34,098 nt of DNA, from contig JAJQBY010000108.1 in the NCBI GenBank assembly GCA_021203045.1, positions 1 through 34,098 on the forward strand, given 5' to 3'. Shown in pieces: positions 1 to 7,091 of the stretch. Source of the DNA: Oscillospiraceae bacterium. Lineage in GTDB: Bacteria > Bacillota > Clostridia > Oscillospirales > Oscillospiraceae. Within the stretch, counting starts at the first letter, position 1; each line of letters starts with the position of its first letter. The position numbers were made by a program, and so were the translations under genes. A model generated the notes under the pieces. It was not told the DNA's origin and made no database searches. It saw only the letters and a list, made by a program, of their open reading frames with translations.

Positions 1-59
1 ATAAACTCCAGCGTCTGTGGGAATCGGCAGATCATCCTGCATTTGGTCGGTCTCGGCAT
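1..59 (-). CDS. DUF134/UPF0251-family protein, 5' end only
   Basis: The complement of the left edge opens an uninterrupted reading frame beginning MPRPTKCRMICRFPQTLEF, and the rest lies outside the window. This matches the characteristic N-terminus of the DUF134 (UPF0251) family, small predicted DNA-binding proteins with a helix-turn-helix, common in Clostridia and often linked to metal or redox genes. The start is an ATG at 59-57 preceded by a strong GAGGTGAT ribosome binding site. A sigma-A-like promoter lies about 80 bases upstream. Only about 19 codons are visible, so the family call rests on that short signature alone. Confidence 0.6.
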   Translation of the reverse strand, partial: MPRPTKCRMICRFPQTLEF

Positions 60-140
60 CTCATCACCTCTTTCTTCCCGGTCAACGGCCGTGATAATAT
101 CGTTCTGTCATCCTATATCCATATGTTTGAGTCTGTTCAT

Positions 141-169
141 ATCATACCTCTATTTATGGCATATATCAA
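141..169 (-). promoter_or_regulatory. sigma-A-type promoter for the leftward DUF134 gene
   Basis: On the complement strand TTGATA (169-164) is followed after 17 bases by TATGAT (146-141). This predicts transcription starting near 134 and a leader of about 75 bases before the ATG at 59. Inferred from sequence only. Confidence 0.5.
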
Positions 170-316
170 GAGCCATTATTGACTTATGCCACAAACCACA
201 TCAACCAGGAGACGCCAATATTCTGGAGCAAAAAATTCCCCCTGCGGGAGAGCCTTGAGCTCTGTTTTCTTTCTCCCATCCCGCGCATACTATATCAGCG
301 CAGGGAGGGATGCCGT

Positions 317-1147
317 ATGTTCAGGGAAAAGATCAGAGAGTTTACGCAAACGCTTTCCGGGGCCAGGCTGGGCCTGTACGCCACCAGCGGCGCCTATTAC
401 CTTTTTCTTTCTCTTTGGCCGCTGGCGATTCTGTTTTTGTCTCTGCTGCCCTACACCTCCCTCTCTCAGGAGCAGCTTTTGAACATGCTTTTGGGGTACG
501 CCCCAGGGCCGTTTCGGCAGCTGATGACGCTCATCGCGGCAGACATCTACGACAGCTCCGCCGCTGCAATTGGCTTCGGCCTGGCTACAGAGCTGTGGAG
601 CGGGGGAAAATTCCTGTCTGCACTGATCGGCGGCATCGGTCACATCTATGACGGCGACAGCCGCCGGGAAAGCAGCTTCCGCCGGCGGCTGCTGGGCGCA
701 ACTTACGCGGGGCTGTTAGCACTTCTTATCATAGGCGAGCTGGGACTGCTGTTTTTCGGACAGCGGCTGCTGGGCGCAGCAGCACTGAGGCATCCCGGTT
801 TTTCCCGGCTATTCGGCCTCCTCTCATATCTGCGCTGTCCCTTATTTCTGATCGGCGTCAGCGGCATGCTGCTTCTCCTGTTCATCCGCCTCCCAAAGCG
901 GAAGCTCCCGCTCCGCCGCCTTCTGCCCGGCGCTGTGAGCGGCGCGACGGCGTGGCTTTTCTTTTCCCAGCTTTATTCCTGGGCCGTGGAGCGGTTCCAT
1001 CTTTTTTCCGTTTATGGCAGTCTGGCCTTCGTCATCGTATCTCTTTTCTGGATGTACTGCTCTCTGTATATCCTGTTTTTCGCCGCGTGGCTGAACACAT
1101 ACCTGACTTTGTCACGCCCGAATGCCGAAAAAGCACAAAATGAGTAA
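317..1147 (+). CDS. YihY/virulence factor BrkB family membrane protein
   Basis: The 276-residue product has about six hydrophobic segments, for example around residues 25-45, 95-110, 130-150, 180-200, 210-230 and 235-260. It has the YihY/BrkB-family arrangement: a first helix starting near 'SGAYYLFLSLWPLAIL', and a C-terminal 'VYGSLAFVIVSLFWMYCSLYILFFAAWLN' type segment that closely follows the family pattern. It is an inner-membrane protein of unresolved function; the old name 'ribonuclease BN' is a misannotation. The ATG at 317 is preferred because AGGGAGG sits 7-10 bases upstream. The frame stays open further upstream to 179, but without a ribosome binding site. It stands alone, divergent from the DUF134 gene and upstream of the hydrogenase operon. 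Confidence 0.85.
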   Translation: MFREKIREFTQTLSGARLGLYATSGAYYLFLSLWPLAILFLSLLPYTSLSQEQLLNMLLGYAPGPFRQLMTLIAADIYDSSAAAIGFGLATELWSGGKFLSALIGGIGHIYDGDSRRESSFRRRLLGATYAGLLALLIIGELGLLFFGQRLLGAAALRHPGFSRLFGLLSYLRCPLFLIGVSGMLLLLFIRLPKRKLPLRRLLPGAVSGATAWLFFSQLYSWAVERFHLFSVYGSLAFVIVSLFWMYCSLYILFFAAWLNTYLTLSRPNAEKAQNE

Positions 1148-1150
1148 ACC

Positions 1151-1167
1151 TTGTCAAAAATCGACAA
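1151..1167. promoter_or_regulatory. Rex-like palindrome upstream of the hydrogenase operon
   Basis: TTGTCAAAAATCGACAA is an imperfect palindrome with 5-base perfect arms (TTGTC/GACAA). It lies 18 bases upstream of the predicted -35 box of the hydrogenase operon. It resembles the Rex redox-repressor site (TTGTTAA-N4-TTAACAA) but is one base shorter in the centre, so the assignment is weak. Rex senses NADH/NAD+ and controls fermentation and hydrogenase genes in many Clostridia. Confidence 0.25.
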
Positions 1168-1184
1168 AAACTGCACACAATCTC

Positions 1185-1214
1185 TTGCGCATCTGCTATA
1201 AAAAATGTTATAAT
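1185..1214 (+). promoter_or_regulatory. sigma-A-type promoter of the hydrogenase operon
   Basis: TTGCGC (1185-1190), an 18-base spacer and TATAAT (1209-1214), with an extended -10 TG at 1206-1207. The predicted start of transcription is near 1221. This leaves only about 8 bases before the ATG at 1229, which argues that translation begins further downstream at the TTG at 1295. Confidence 0.65.
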
Positions 1215-1294
1215 TCGCTTCATAGGGAATGAGTAAGCTCTGCAAAGCAAAAATCAAAATCTATAATCTGACTAGGATAGGAGTTGAGGACTTT

Positions 1295-3127
1295 TTGAGC
1301 CGGCTTAGTATTTCTTCGCCTGACAAATCTCAGGGATTTGTGGACAGCATGTATGCCAACATGCAGCGGCGCATCGAGGTAGCCCCTCAGGGCAACTGCC
1401 CCGTGGAGCTGACGGATGCCTTTCTGCGGCTGTGCATGGCCCAGAGCTGCGGCAAATGCGTCCCCTGCCGGGTAGGACTGGATCAGCTTTCCACTCTGAT
1501 CCAGAAAATTCTGGAGGGCAATGGCACAGCCCAGGACCTGATGATCCTGGACAAGGCCGCCCACGCCATCGCGGATTCCGCTGACTGCGCTATCGGCTGG
1601 GAGGCCGCCAAGACGGTGATCACCTGCGTCAACGGCTTCAAGGACGACTTTATGAGTCATCTGACCACGGGACGGTGCATGTCGAACTTTAAGGCGGTAC
1701 CCTGCATGACCTTCTGCCCGGCCCATGTGGACATCCCCGGCTACATAGCCCTTGTAAAGGAGGGCCGTTATGCCGACGCCGTGCGGCTGATTCGGGAGGA
1801 CAATCCCTTCCCCAGCGTATGCGGCCTTATCTGCGAACACCCCTGTGAAAGCCACTGCCGCCGGAACATCGTGGATGATTCCGTGAACATCCGCGGACTG
1901 AAGCGGGCGGCGGTAGAGCAGGCCGGTCACGTGCCGGCTCCCAAGTGCGCCCCGCCCACCGGCAAGACTGTGGCCATCATCGGCGGCGGTCCCACCGGCC
2001 TGACGGCAGCCTATTACCTTGCGCTGATGGGTCATTCCGTCACCGTATATGAAAAGCACAGAAAATTCGGCGGCATGCTGCGGTATGGCATTCCCCGTTA
2101 TCGTCTGCCGGAGAAATTCCTGGATGAGGATATAAACGTCATCCTCTCCACCGGCATCACCGCCTATACCAACGTAGAGATCGGCAAGGACATCGATTTT
2201 GCCGAGATACACGAGAAATTCGACGGCGTATATATCGCCATCGGCGCGCACTCCTATAAAAAGCTGAATATCCCCGGCGAGGATGCGGAGAACGTCATGT
2301 CCGCTGTGCAGCTGCTGGGCGCTATGGGCGATGGCGAGCCCATGGACATGACCGGCAAGCGGGTCGTGGTCATCGGCGGCGGCAACGTGGCTATGGACGC
2401 CAGCCGCACAGCCATCCGGCTGGGCGCAAAATCCGTTCAATGTGTATACCGGCGGCGCAAGTCCGATATGACCGCCCTTGTAAACGAAATATCCGGCGCA
2501 GTGGCGGAGGGTGTGGAGCTTGTCACCCTGATGGCTCCCGCCCGCATCGAGACGGACGAAAACGGCGCCGCCAAAGCGCTGGTCGTCAAGCCCCAGGTCC
2601 CCGGCGCATATAAGGGCGGCCGCCCCGCCCCCCGCGATGCGGACCAGCCGGAGCAGGCTCTGCCCTGCGACATAGTCATCGTCGCCATAGGCCAGGCCAT
2701 CGAGTTCGGTCACTTCACTGAGGCGGGCATCACCCCCTCCAAATACGGCACGCTCCAGGCGGACACCTCCGGCGCGGTAGCCGGCGCCAATGGCGTGTAC
2801 GCCGGCGGCGACTGCGCCTCCGGTCCTGCCACGGTCACCAAGGCCATTGAGGCCGGAAAGACCGCCGCGGCAAACCTGGATGAATATTTCGGCCTCCACG
2901 GCGAGATAGACTTCGACGTGGAAATCCCCGCCGCCTCCGCGAATCTTCGCACCGCCTGCGGCCGCTGCAATATGACCGACCGCCCCGCTGCGGAACGCAT
3001 CCACGATTTCGACCTGATCGAAAATTCACTGACCAGCGAGGAGGCCACGCAGGAGTGTTCACGCTGCCTGCGCTGCGATCACTTTGGCTACGGCTCGTTC
3101 AGAGGAGGGAGGAAAACGGCATGGTAA
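1295..3127 (+). CDS. NuoF-like Fe-S domain fused to GltD-type NADPH/FAD oxidoreductase (hydrogenase partner)
   Basis: The 610-residue product has three parts. Residues about 50-115 resemble the C-terminal 4Fe-4S region of NuoF/HydB (Cys52, 55, 58 and 98, in CGKCVPC...DCAIG). Residues about 125-185 form the Cys-rich dicluster domain of the glutamate synthase small subunit. Residues about 220-540 are the FAD/NAD(P)-binding core, with IIGGGPTGLTAA for FAD and VIGGGNVAMDASR...YRRR for the nucleotide. The arginines suggest NADPH, by family analogy. A C-terminal CGRC and CSRCLRCD could bind one more cluster. It likely passes electrons between NADP(H) and the overlapping hydrogenase. The TTG at 1295 is preferred: GGATAGGAGTTGAGGA lies just upstream, and the ATG at 1229 is almost on the predicted transcription start. 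No FMN/NADH-binding NuoF domain is present. Confidence 0.85.
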   Translation: MSRLSISSPDKSQGFVDSMYANMQRRIEVAPQGNCPVELTDAFLRLCMAQSCGKCVPCRVGLDQLSTLIQKILEGNGTAQDLMILDKAAHAIADSADCAIGWEAAKTVITCVNGFKDDFMSHLTTGRCMSNFKAVPCMTFCPAHVDIPGYIALVKEGRYADAVRLIREDNPFPSVCGLICEHPCESHCRRNIVDDSVNIRGLKRAAVEQAGHVPAPKCAPPTGKTVAIIGGGPTGLTAAYYLALMGHSVTVYEKHRKFGGMLRYGIPRYRLPEKFLDEDINVILSTGITAYTNVEIGKDIDFAEIHEKFDGVYIAIGAHSYKKLNIPGEDAENVMSAVQLLGAMGDGEPMDMTGKRVVVIGGGNVAMDASRTAIRLGAKSVQCVYRRRKSDMTALVNEISGAVAEGVELVTLMAPARIETDENGAAKALVVKPQVPGAYKGGRPAPRDADQPEQALPCDIVIVAIGQAIEFGHFTEAGITPSKYGTLQADTSGAVAGANGVYAGGDCASGPATVTKAIEAGKTAAANLDEYFGLHGEIDFDVEIPAASANLRTACGRCNMTDRPAAERIHDFDLIENSLTSEEATQECSRCLRCDHFGYGSFRGGRKTAW

Positions 3128-4842
3128 ATCTGACAATAGACGGACGCCCTGTCTCCGTGCCGGAGGGCACGACGATCCTGGAGGCCGCAAAATCAGCCGG
3201 CATCCGCATTCCCACCCTCTGCTACCTGAAGGACATCAACCAGATCGGCGCCTGCCGTGTCTGCGTGGTGGAGGTAGAGGGCTGGGATCATCTGGCCGCC
3301 TCCTGCAACGCGGACTGTGAGGAGGGCATGGTCGTCCACACCAACACCCCCCGGGTGCGGGACACCCGGCGGCTGAATGTGGAAATGATTCTCTCCCGCC
3401 ACCACACCAACTGCACAAGCTGCGTCCGCAGCGGCAACTGCTCCCTGCAAAGCCTGGCCCGGGATATGAACGTGCTGGAGCTTCCCTTCCCCCAGACGCC
3501 GGTCTATCGGCCATGGGATCATACATATCCCCTGATACGGGATATGTCCAAGTGCATCAACTGCATGCGGTGCGTAGCCGTATGCGACAAGGTGCAGGAC
3601 ATGAAAGTCTGGGACGTGACCGGTACCGGCACCCGCACGGCGGTCGCTATCCGGGACAAGATGGATCTCAAGGATGTGGGCTGCACCTACTGCGGCCAGT
3701 GCATCACACACTGTCCCGTTGGCGCACTCCGCGCCCGCGATGACACCATGAAGGCCTTCTCTGCGCTGTCCGACCCGGATAAGATCTGCATCGTTCAGGT
3801 GGCTCCTGCCGTCCGCGCTGCCTGGGGCGAGGATTTTGGACTGACCCTGGAGGAGGCCACCCTACCCCGCCTGGTAGCCGTTCTGAAGGCTATGGGCTTC
3901 GATTACGTTTTCGACACAGACTTTGCCGCCGACCTGACCATCATGGAGGAGGGAAGCGAATTTGTGGAGCGGATGACACACCCCACGGAATACCAGTGGC
4001 CTATGTTCACCTCCTGCTGCCCCGGCTGGGTGCGCTATGCCAAGATACGTCATCCGGAGCTGCTGGACAATCTATCCACGGCCAAGAGTCCTCAGCAGAT
4101 GTTCGGCGCAGTAGCAAAAAGCTATTTTGCGGAGAAGATCGGCGTGGACCCGAACAAGCTGTTCTGCCTCTCCATCATGCCCTGCACGGCCAAGAAGTAC
4201 GAGTGCGCCGTGGAGGAGGTAAACGATGCCGGCGCCGGGCGGGATGTAGATCTCTCCATCACCACCCGGGAGCTCGTCCGCATGATAAAGGTCTGCCAGA
4301 TCGACCCCATGACTGCTGGCGAAGCGGAGTTTGATGACCCGCTTGGCGAATCCACCGGTGCAGCTGTCATCTTTGGCGCCACCGGCGGCGTGATGGAAGC
4401 GGCACTGCGCAGCGCCTACTTCCTGATCACCGGGGAAAACCCCGACCCGGACGCCTTCAGCGACGTGCGGGGTCTGGACGGCTGGAAGGAGCGCACCTTC
4501 CGGGCCGGAGACATCACCGTTCGCACGGCGGTGGCCAGCGGCCTTGCCAACACCTCCCGCCTGATCGACGCCATCCAGCGGGGTGAGGTACACTATGATT
4601 TCGTGGAGATCATGGCATGTCCCTCCGGCTGCGCCGGTGGCGGCGGCCAGCCCATCGAGGACGGCGTGGAGCTGGGCGGCATGCGCGGCCAGCATCTGTA
4701 TAAGCTGGACAGCGAAAAGCCTCTGCGCTTCTCTCACGAAAACCCCTCGATACAGACGCTGTACGCAGAGTATCTCCAGGCCCCCCTGTCTCATCGTTCC
4801 CACGAGCTTCTGCACACAGATCTAAAGAGCTGGAAGCTGTGA
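3121..4842 (+). CDS. hydA: [FeFe] hydrogenase catalytic subunit, group A type
   Basis: The 573-residue product has the full clostridial CpI-like architecture. An N-terminal plant-type 2Fe-2S domain (Cys34, 45, 48, 62) is followed by the His-Cys cluster segment near residue 95 (HHTNCTSCVRSGNC), two 4Fe-4S motifs (CINCMRC..C and CTYCGQCITHCP, about 140-205) and the H-cluster domain. The three H-cluster signatures are present: TSCCPGW, MPCTAKKYE and MACPSGCAGGGGQP. The last has Ser where Gly is usual. It reduces protons or oxidises H2 in the cytoplasm. The ATG at 3121 overlaps the stop of the flavoprotein gene by 7 bases and follows GAGGAGGGAGG, so the two genes look translationally coupled and probably form one complex. 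The frame extends upstream to 3055 but without support. No separate NADH-binding HydB or thioredoxin-like HydC gene is nearby. Confidence 0.95.
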   Translation: MVNLTIDGRPVSVPEGTTILEAAKSAGIRIPTLCYLKDINQIGACRVCVVEVEGWDHLAASCNADCEEGMVVHTNTPRVRDTRRLNVEMILSRHHTNCTSCVRSGNCSLQSLARDMNVLELPFPQTPVYRPWDHTYPLIRDMSKCINCMRCVAVCDKVQDMKVWDVTGTGTRTAVAIRDKMDLKDVGCTYCGQCITHCPVGALRARDDTMKAFSALSDPDKICIVQVAPAVRAAWGEDFGLTLEEATLPRLVAVLKAMGFDYVFDTDFAADLTIMEEGSEFVERMTHPTEYQWPMFTSCCPGWVRYAKIRHPELLDNLSTAKSPQQMFGAVAKSYFAEKIGVDPNKLFCLSIMPCTAKKYECAVEEVNDAGAGRDVDLSITTRELVRMIKVCQIDPMTAGEAEFDDPLGESTGAAVIFGATGGVMEAALRSAYFLITGENPDPDAFSDVRGLDGWKERTFRAGDITVRTAVASGLANTSRLIDAIQRGEVHYDFVEIMACPSGCAGGGGQPIEDGVELGGMRGQHLYKLDSEKPLRFSHENPSIQTLYAEYLQAPLSHRSHELLHTDLKSWKL

Positions 4843-4857
4843 CAACATAACCAAAAA

Positions 4858-4889
4858 GGAGCGCCGTTAAAGCACGGCGCTTCCTTTTT
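4858..4889 (+). terminator. Rho-independent terminator of the hydrogenase operon
   Basis: GGAGCGCCGT (4858-4867) pairs with ACGGCGCTTCC (4874-4884) around a 6-base loop, with one bulged base. It is followed by five T residues and further pyrimidines. It sits 15 bases after the hydrogenase stop codon. Confidence 0.85.
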
Positions 4890-4907
4890 CTTTCCATTAT
4901 GCAAACA

Positions 4908-4951
4908 AGAAAACCACGGCGCAGACCTGATGGGCTTGGCCGTGGTTTTCT
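4908..4951 (-). terminator. ftsZ: Terminator after ftsZ, probably bidirectional
   Basis: A perfect 13-base inverted repeat, AGAAAACCACGGC (4908-4920) and GCCGTGGTTTTCT (4939-4951), surrounds an 18-base loop. Read leftward, it lies 10 bases beyond the ftsZ stop and gives a stem ending in TTTTCTTG. Read rightward it also ends in a T-rich arm, so it may back up the hydrogenase terminator. Confidence 0.8.
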
Positions 4952-4961
4952 CTATTACTGA

Positions 4962-6107
4962 TTATTTTGAATTAAAGATCTTGAATATGCTGTCGAAGGG
5001 GTCTTCCTCCTCCGGCTCGACCTCAGCGGGCTTTTTAGCCTCGCCGGCCATCTCGGTAGCCTGGGAGAACAGGTTCTCCTTTTTATCCTCCGCGGGAGCC
5101 GCAGCGGGAGCGCTGGCAGTAGATACGGCACGGGCCGTCTGGCTGTCCTCATCAAAGCCGGTGGCAATGACGATCACGCGGATCTCATCCTCCATGGAGT
5201 TATCAAAGGATGCACCGAAGATGATGTTGGCATCCGGATGGGCCGCCGCCTGCACCAGGTTGGCCGCAGTCTCCACATCCTCCAGGCCCATGTCCTCCGA
5301 GCCGGTGATATTGATGAGCACGCCCCGGGCACCGTTGATGGAGGTCTCCATCAGGGGGCTGGAAATGGCCATCTGCGCAGCGTCCTCCGCCTTGCCCTTG
5401 CCAACAGCATGACCCACGCCCATGTGGGCGAAGCCCGCGCCCCGCATGATGGTGCACACATCCGCAAAGTCAAGGTTTATGAATCCGGTATTTTTAATCA
5501 GGCCGGAGATGCTGGTAACGGCCTCATGCAGGACCTCATCCGCGATTTCAAAGGCGTTCGCGAAGGTGACCTTCTGATCGGTGGCATATTTCAGCCGGTC
5601 ATTGGGGATAACCAGAAGGCTGTCCACCCGGCCGAGAAGCTCATCGATGCCGCCCATGGCCTGAGCCATACGCTTTTTGCCTTCAAAGCCGAAGGGCTTT
5701 GTCACCACGCCAACAGTGAGGATTCCCGCCTCACGAGCGATATCCGCCACCACAGGACCTGCGCCGGTGCCTGTGCCGCCGCCCATACCGGCGGTGATGA
5801 ACAGCATATCGGTCCCCTCCAGGCACTTGGCGATCTCGTTGCGGCTTTCCTCCGCCGCCTTTTCGCCGACAGAGGGATCGCTGCCTGCGCCCTGACCATG
5901 GGTCAGCTTTTCGCCGATCTGAATCTTCTGATCCGCTGTGGACATGGCAAGCGCCTGCTTGTCCGTATTGACAGCGATAAATTCGACTCCGTTGGTTCCG
6001 GAGCTCACCATTCTATTTACGACGTTGCCGCCTGCGCCGCCGATACCGACGACCTTCAGGGTCACAACGTTCTCAGGGCCAGTTTCAAGCGAATGTACTG
6101 TTGCCAT
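4962..6107 (-). CDS. ftsZ: Cell division GTPase FtsZ
   Basis: The 381-residue tubulin homologue forms the cytokinetic ring at mid-cell. The N-terminal GTPase domain shows GIGGAGGNVVNRM and the tubulin signature GGGTGTGAGPVVA, with the T7-type loop further on ('NLDFADV'). A linker rich in Ala, Pro and Glu follows after about residue 315. The extreme C-terminus is EEDPFDSIFKIFNSK instead of the more usual DIPxFLR-type peptide that binds FtsA/SepF. The ATG at 6107 is chosen because GGAGG lies 11 bases upstream and the product then starts MATVHSLETGPENVV. The frame continues upstream to 6158 without a binding site. It is the last gene of the dcw operon and also has its own promoter. Confidence 0.97.
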   Translation of the reverse strand: MATVHSLETGPENVVTLKVVGIGGAGGNVVNRMVSSGTNGVEFIAVNTDKQALAMSTADQKIQIGEKLTHGQGAGSDPSVGEKAAEESRNEIAKCLEGTDMLFITAGMGGGTGTGAGPVVADIAREAGILTVGVVTKPFGFEGKKRMAQAMGGIDELLGRVDSLLVIPNDRLKYATDQKVTFANAFEIADEVLHEAVTSISGLIKNTGFINLDFADVCTIMRGAGFAHMGVGHAVGKGKAEDAAQMAISSPLMETSINGARGVLINITGSEDMGLEDVETAANLVQAAAHPDANIIFGASFDNSMEDEIRVIVIATGFDEDSQTARAVSTASAPAAAPAEDKKENLFSQATEMAGEAKKPAEVEPEEEDPFDSIFKIFNSK

Positions 6108-6170
6108 CTTTATTTGCCTCCCGTGTATTCTATAACGGCATGACCGTCCAACTTGCATACGTTACACTAT

Positions 6171-6199
6171 ATTTTATTACGAAATGCCGAACAGGTCAA
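6171..6199 (-). promoter_or_regulatory. ftsZ: Internal sigma-A promoter before ftsZ
   Basis: On the complement, TTGACC (6199-6194), a 17-base spacer and TAAAAT (6176-6171) lie in the gap between ftsQ and ftsZ. This gives a leader of about 55-60 bases. It would let ftsZ be expressed above the level of the long operon, as is known for ftsZ in other bacteria. Confidence 0.6.
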
Positions 6200-6268
6200 T
6201 AGTTATTTTAAATTATGTCAAATGATTTTTTCGGTTCCTGCAGACGTCAGTCCGGCGAATTCGGCCAT

Positions 6269-7030
6269 TCAGTCCGGCGTGACGTGTACCGCAGTGCCAT
6301 CGGATACATCTATGGAACCGGTGACATCGCTGTCTATCTGCTCCATAGCGCTGAGTATCATGCGGAGCTTATATTCCGTGTTGTCATTAGAGCCCATCTT
6401 CACTGTGAAGCGCCCCAGATACTCGAAGGTAGGGCTGGCCGCATTTTCCATGTTTACCTCGGTCACATCCCCGATCATGCCCAGGTCTTCCATTGCTCCC
6501 AGAAGCTCCTGCAGATAAGAGAGCTTCAGGCTCTCGTCCGAGGAGACCGTCATGATCTCTCCGGCAGTGGGAGACTCCGGCGTTATATTCCGGACATGAA
6601 TCAGACCGGACAGCTCCTCTGCCGTGACAGAGCCGAGCAGCTTGCAGTTGGCCGTCATCATCCAGTACTGCCCCTCCCAGTCTACATAGGCCAGAGCGGA
6701 GCTCTCCTCAATGGTGATCGTGATCTTATTGGGAAGACTCCGCGCGATCGTGGCCGATTCCACCAGAGACAGGCGGAAAAATATGCGGCTGGAGGCGTTC
6801 ATCTGGTTGATGAAAAACAGGTTATCGCCCTCGCTGATGCCGGAGGCCTCGATGACCTCCTCATCCGTATAGGACACCGCCCCCACTACCTCTATCGTCT
6901 GCACCCGGAAAAACACGCCCATGCCAAAAACAATGGCCACCGCCACCAGTACAACGGAAAGGGGCGCAAACAGGCTCCGCCGACGGCCCTTTCGCTTCTG
7001 GGGCGCACCGTATCTGTCTTGATTTGCCAA
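6269..7030 (-). CDS. ftsQ: Cell division protein FtsQ/DivIB
   Basis: The 253-residue bitopic protein has a basic cytoplasmic N-terminus (QKRKGRRRSLFAPL), one membrane span at about residues 24-43 and an extracytoplasmic POTRA domain starting 'VQTIEVVGAVSYTDEEVIEASGI'. These are the hallmarks of FtsQ/DivIB, a scaffold that links FtsL and FtsB/DivIC in the divisome. The start is uncertain. A TTG at 7030 follows GAGG with a 9-base gap and places the protein just after the murA stop. The frame remains open to an ATG at 7144, but that start would overlap murA by 53 bases and has no good ribosome binding site. The position between murA and ftsZ is normal for this cluster. Confidence 0.85.
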   Translation of the reverse strand: MANQDRYGAPQKRKGRRRSLFAPLSVVLVAVAIVFGMGVFFRVQTIEVVGAVSYTDEEVIEASGISEGDNLFFINQMNASSRIFFRLSLVESATIARSLPNKITITIEESSALAYVDWEGQYWMMTANCKLLGSVTAEELSGLIHVRNITPESPTAGEIMTVSSDESLKLSYLQELLGAMEDLGMIGDVTEVNMENAASPTFEYLGRFTVKMGSNDNTEYKLRMILSAMEQIDSDVTGSIDVSDGTAVHVTPD

Positions 7031-7091
7031 ATGTATGTACCTCAGTTCTCTTGCGATCTTCTGTAAAAGCAGCCATTTTCCGATATCCGCT

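Noticed and set aside
179-316. N-terminal extension of the YihY/BrkB gene
   Set aside because: No ribosome binding site; the family start fits the ATG at 317, which has AGGGAGG.
1220-3004. Very long open frame on the complement strand across the flavoprotein gene
   Set aside because: It is the mirror of a GC-rich coding gene, lacks known motifs and a ribosome binding site, and its product is low-complexity Gly/Ala/His-rich.
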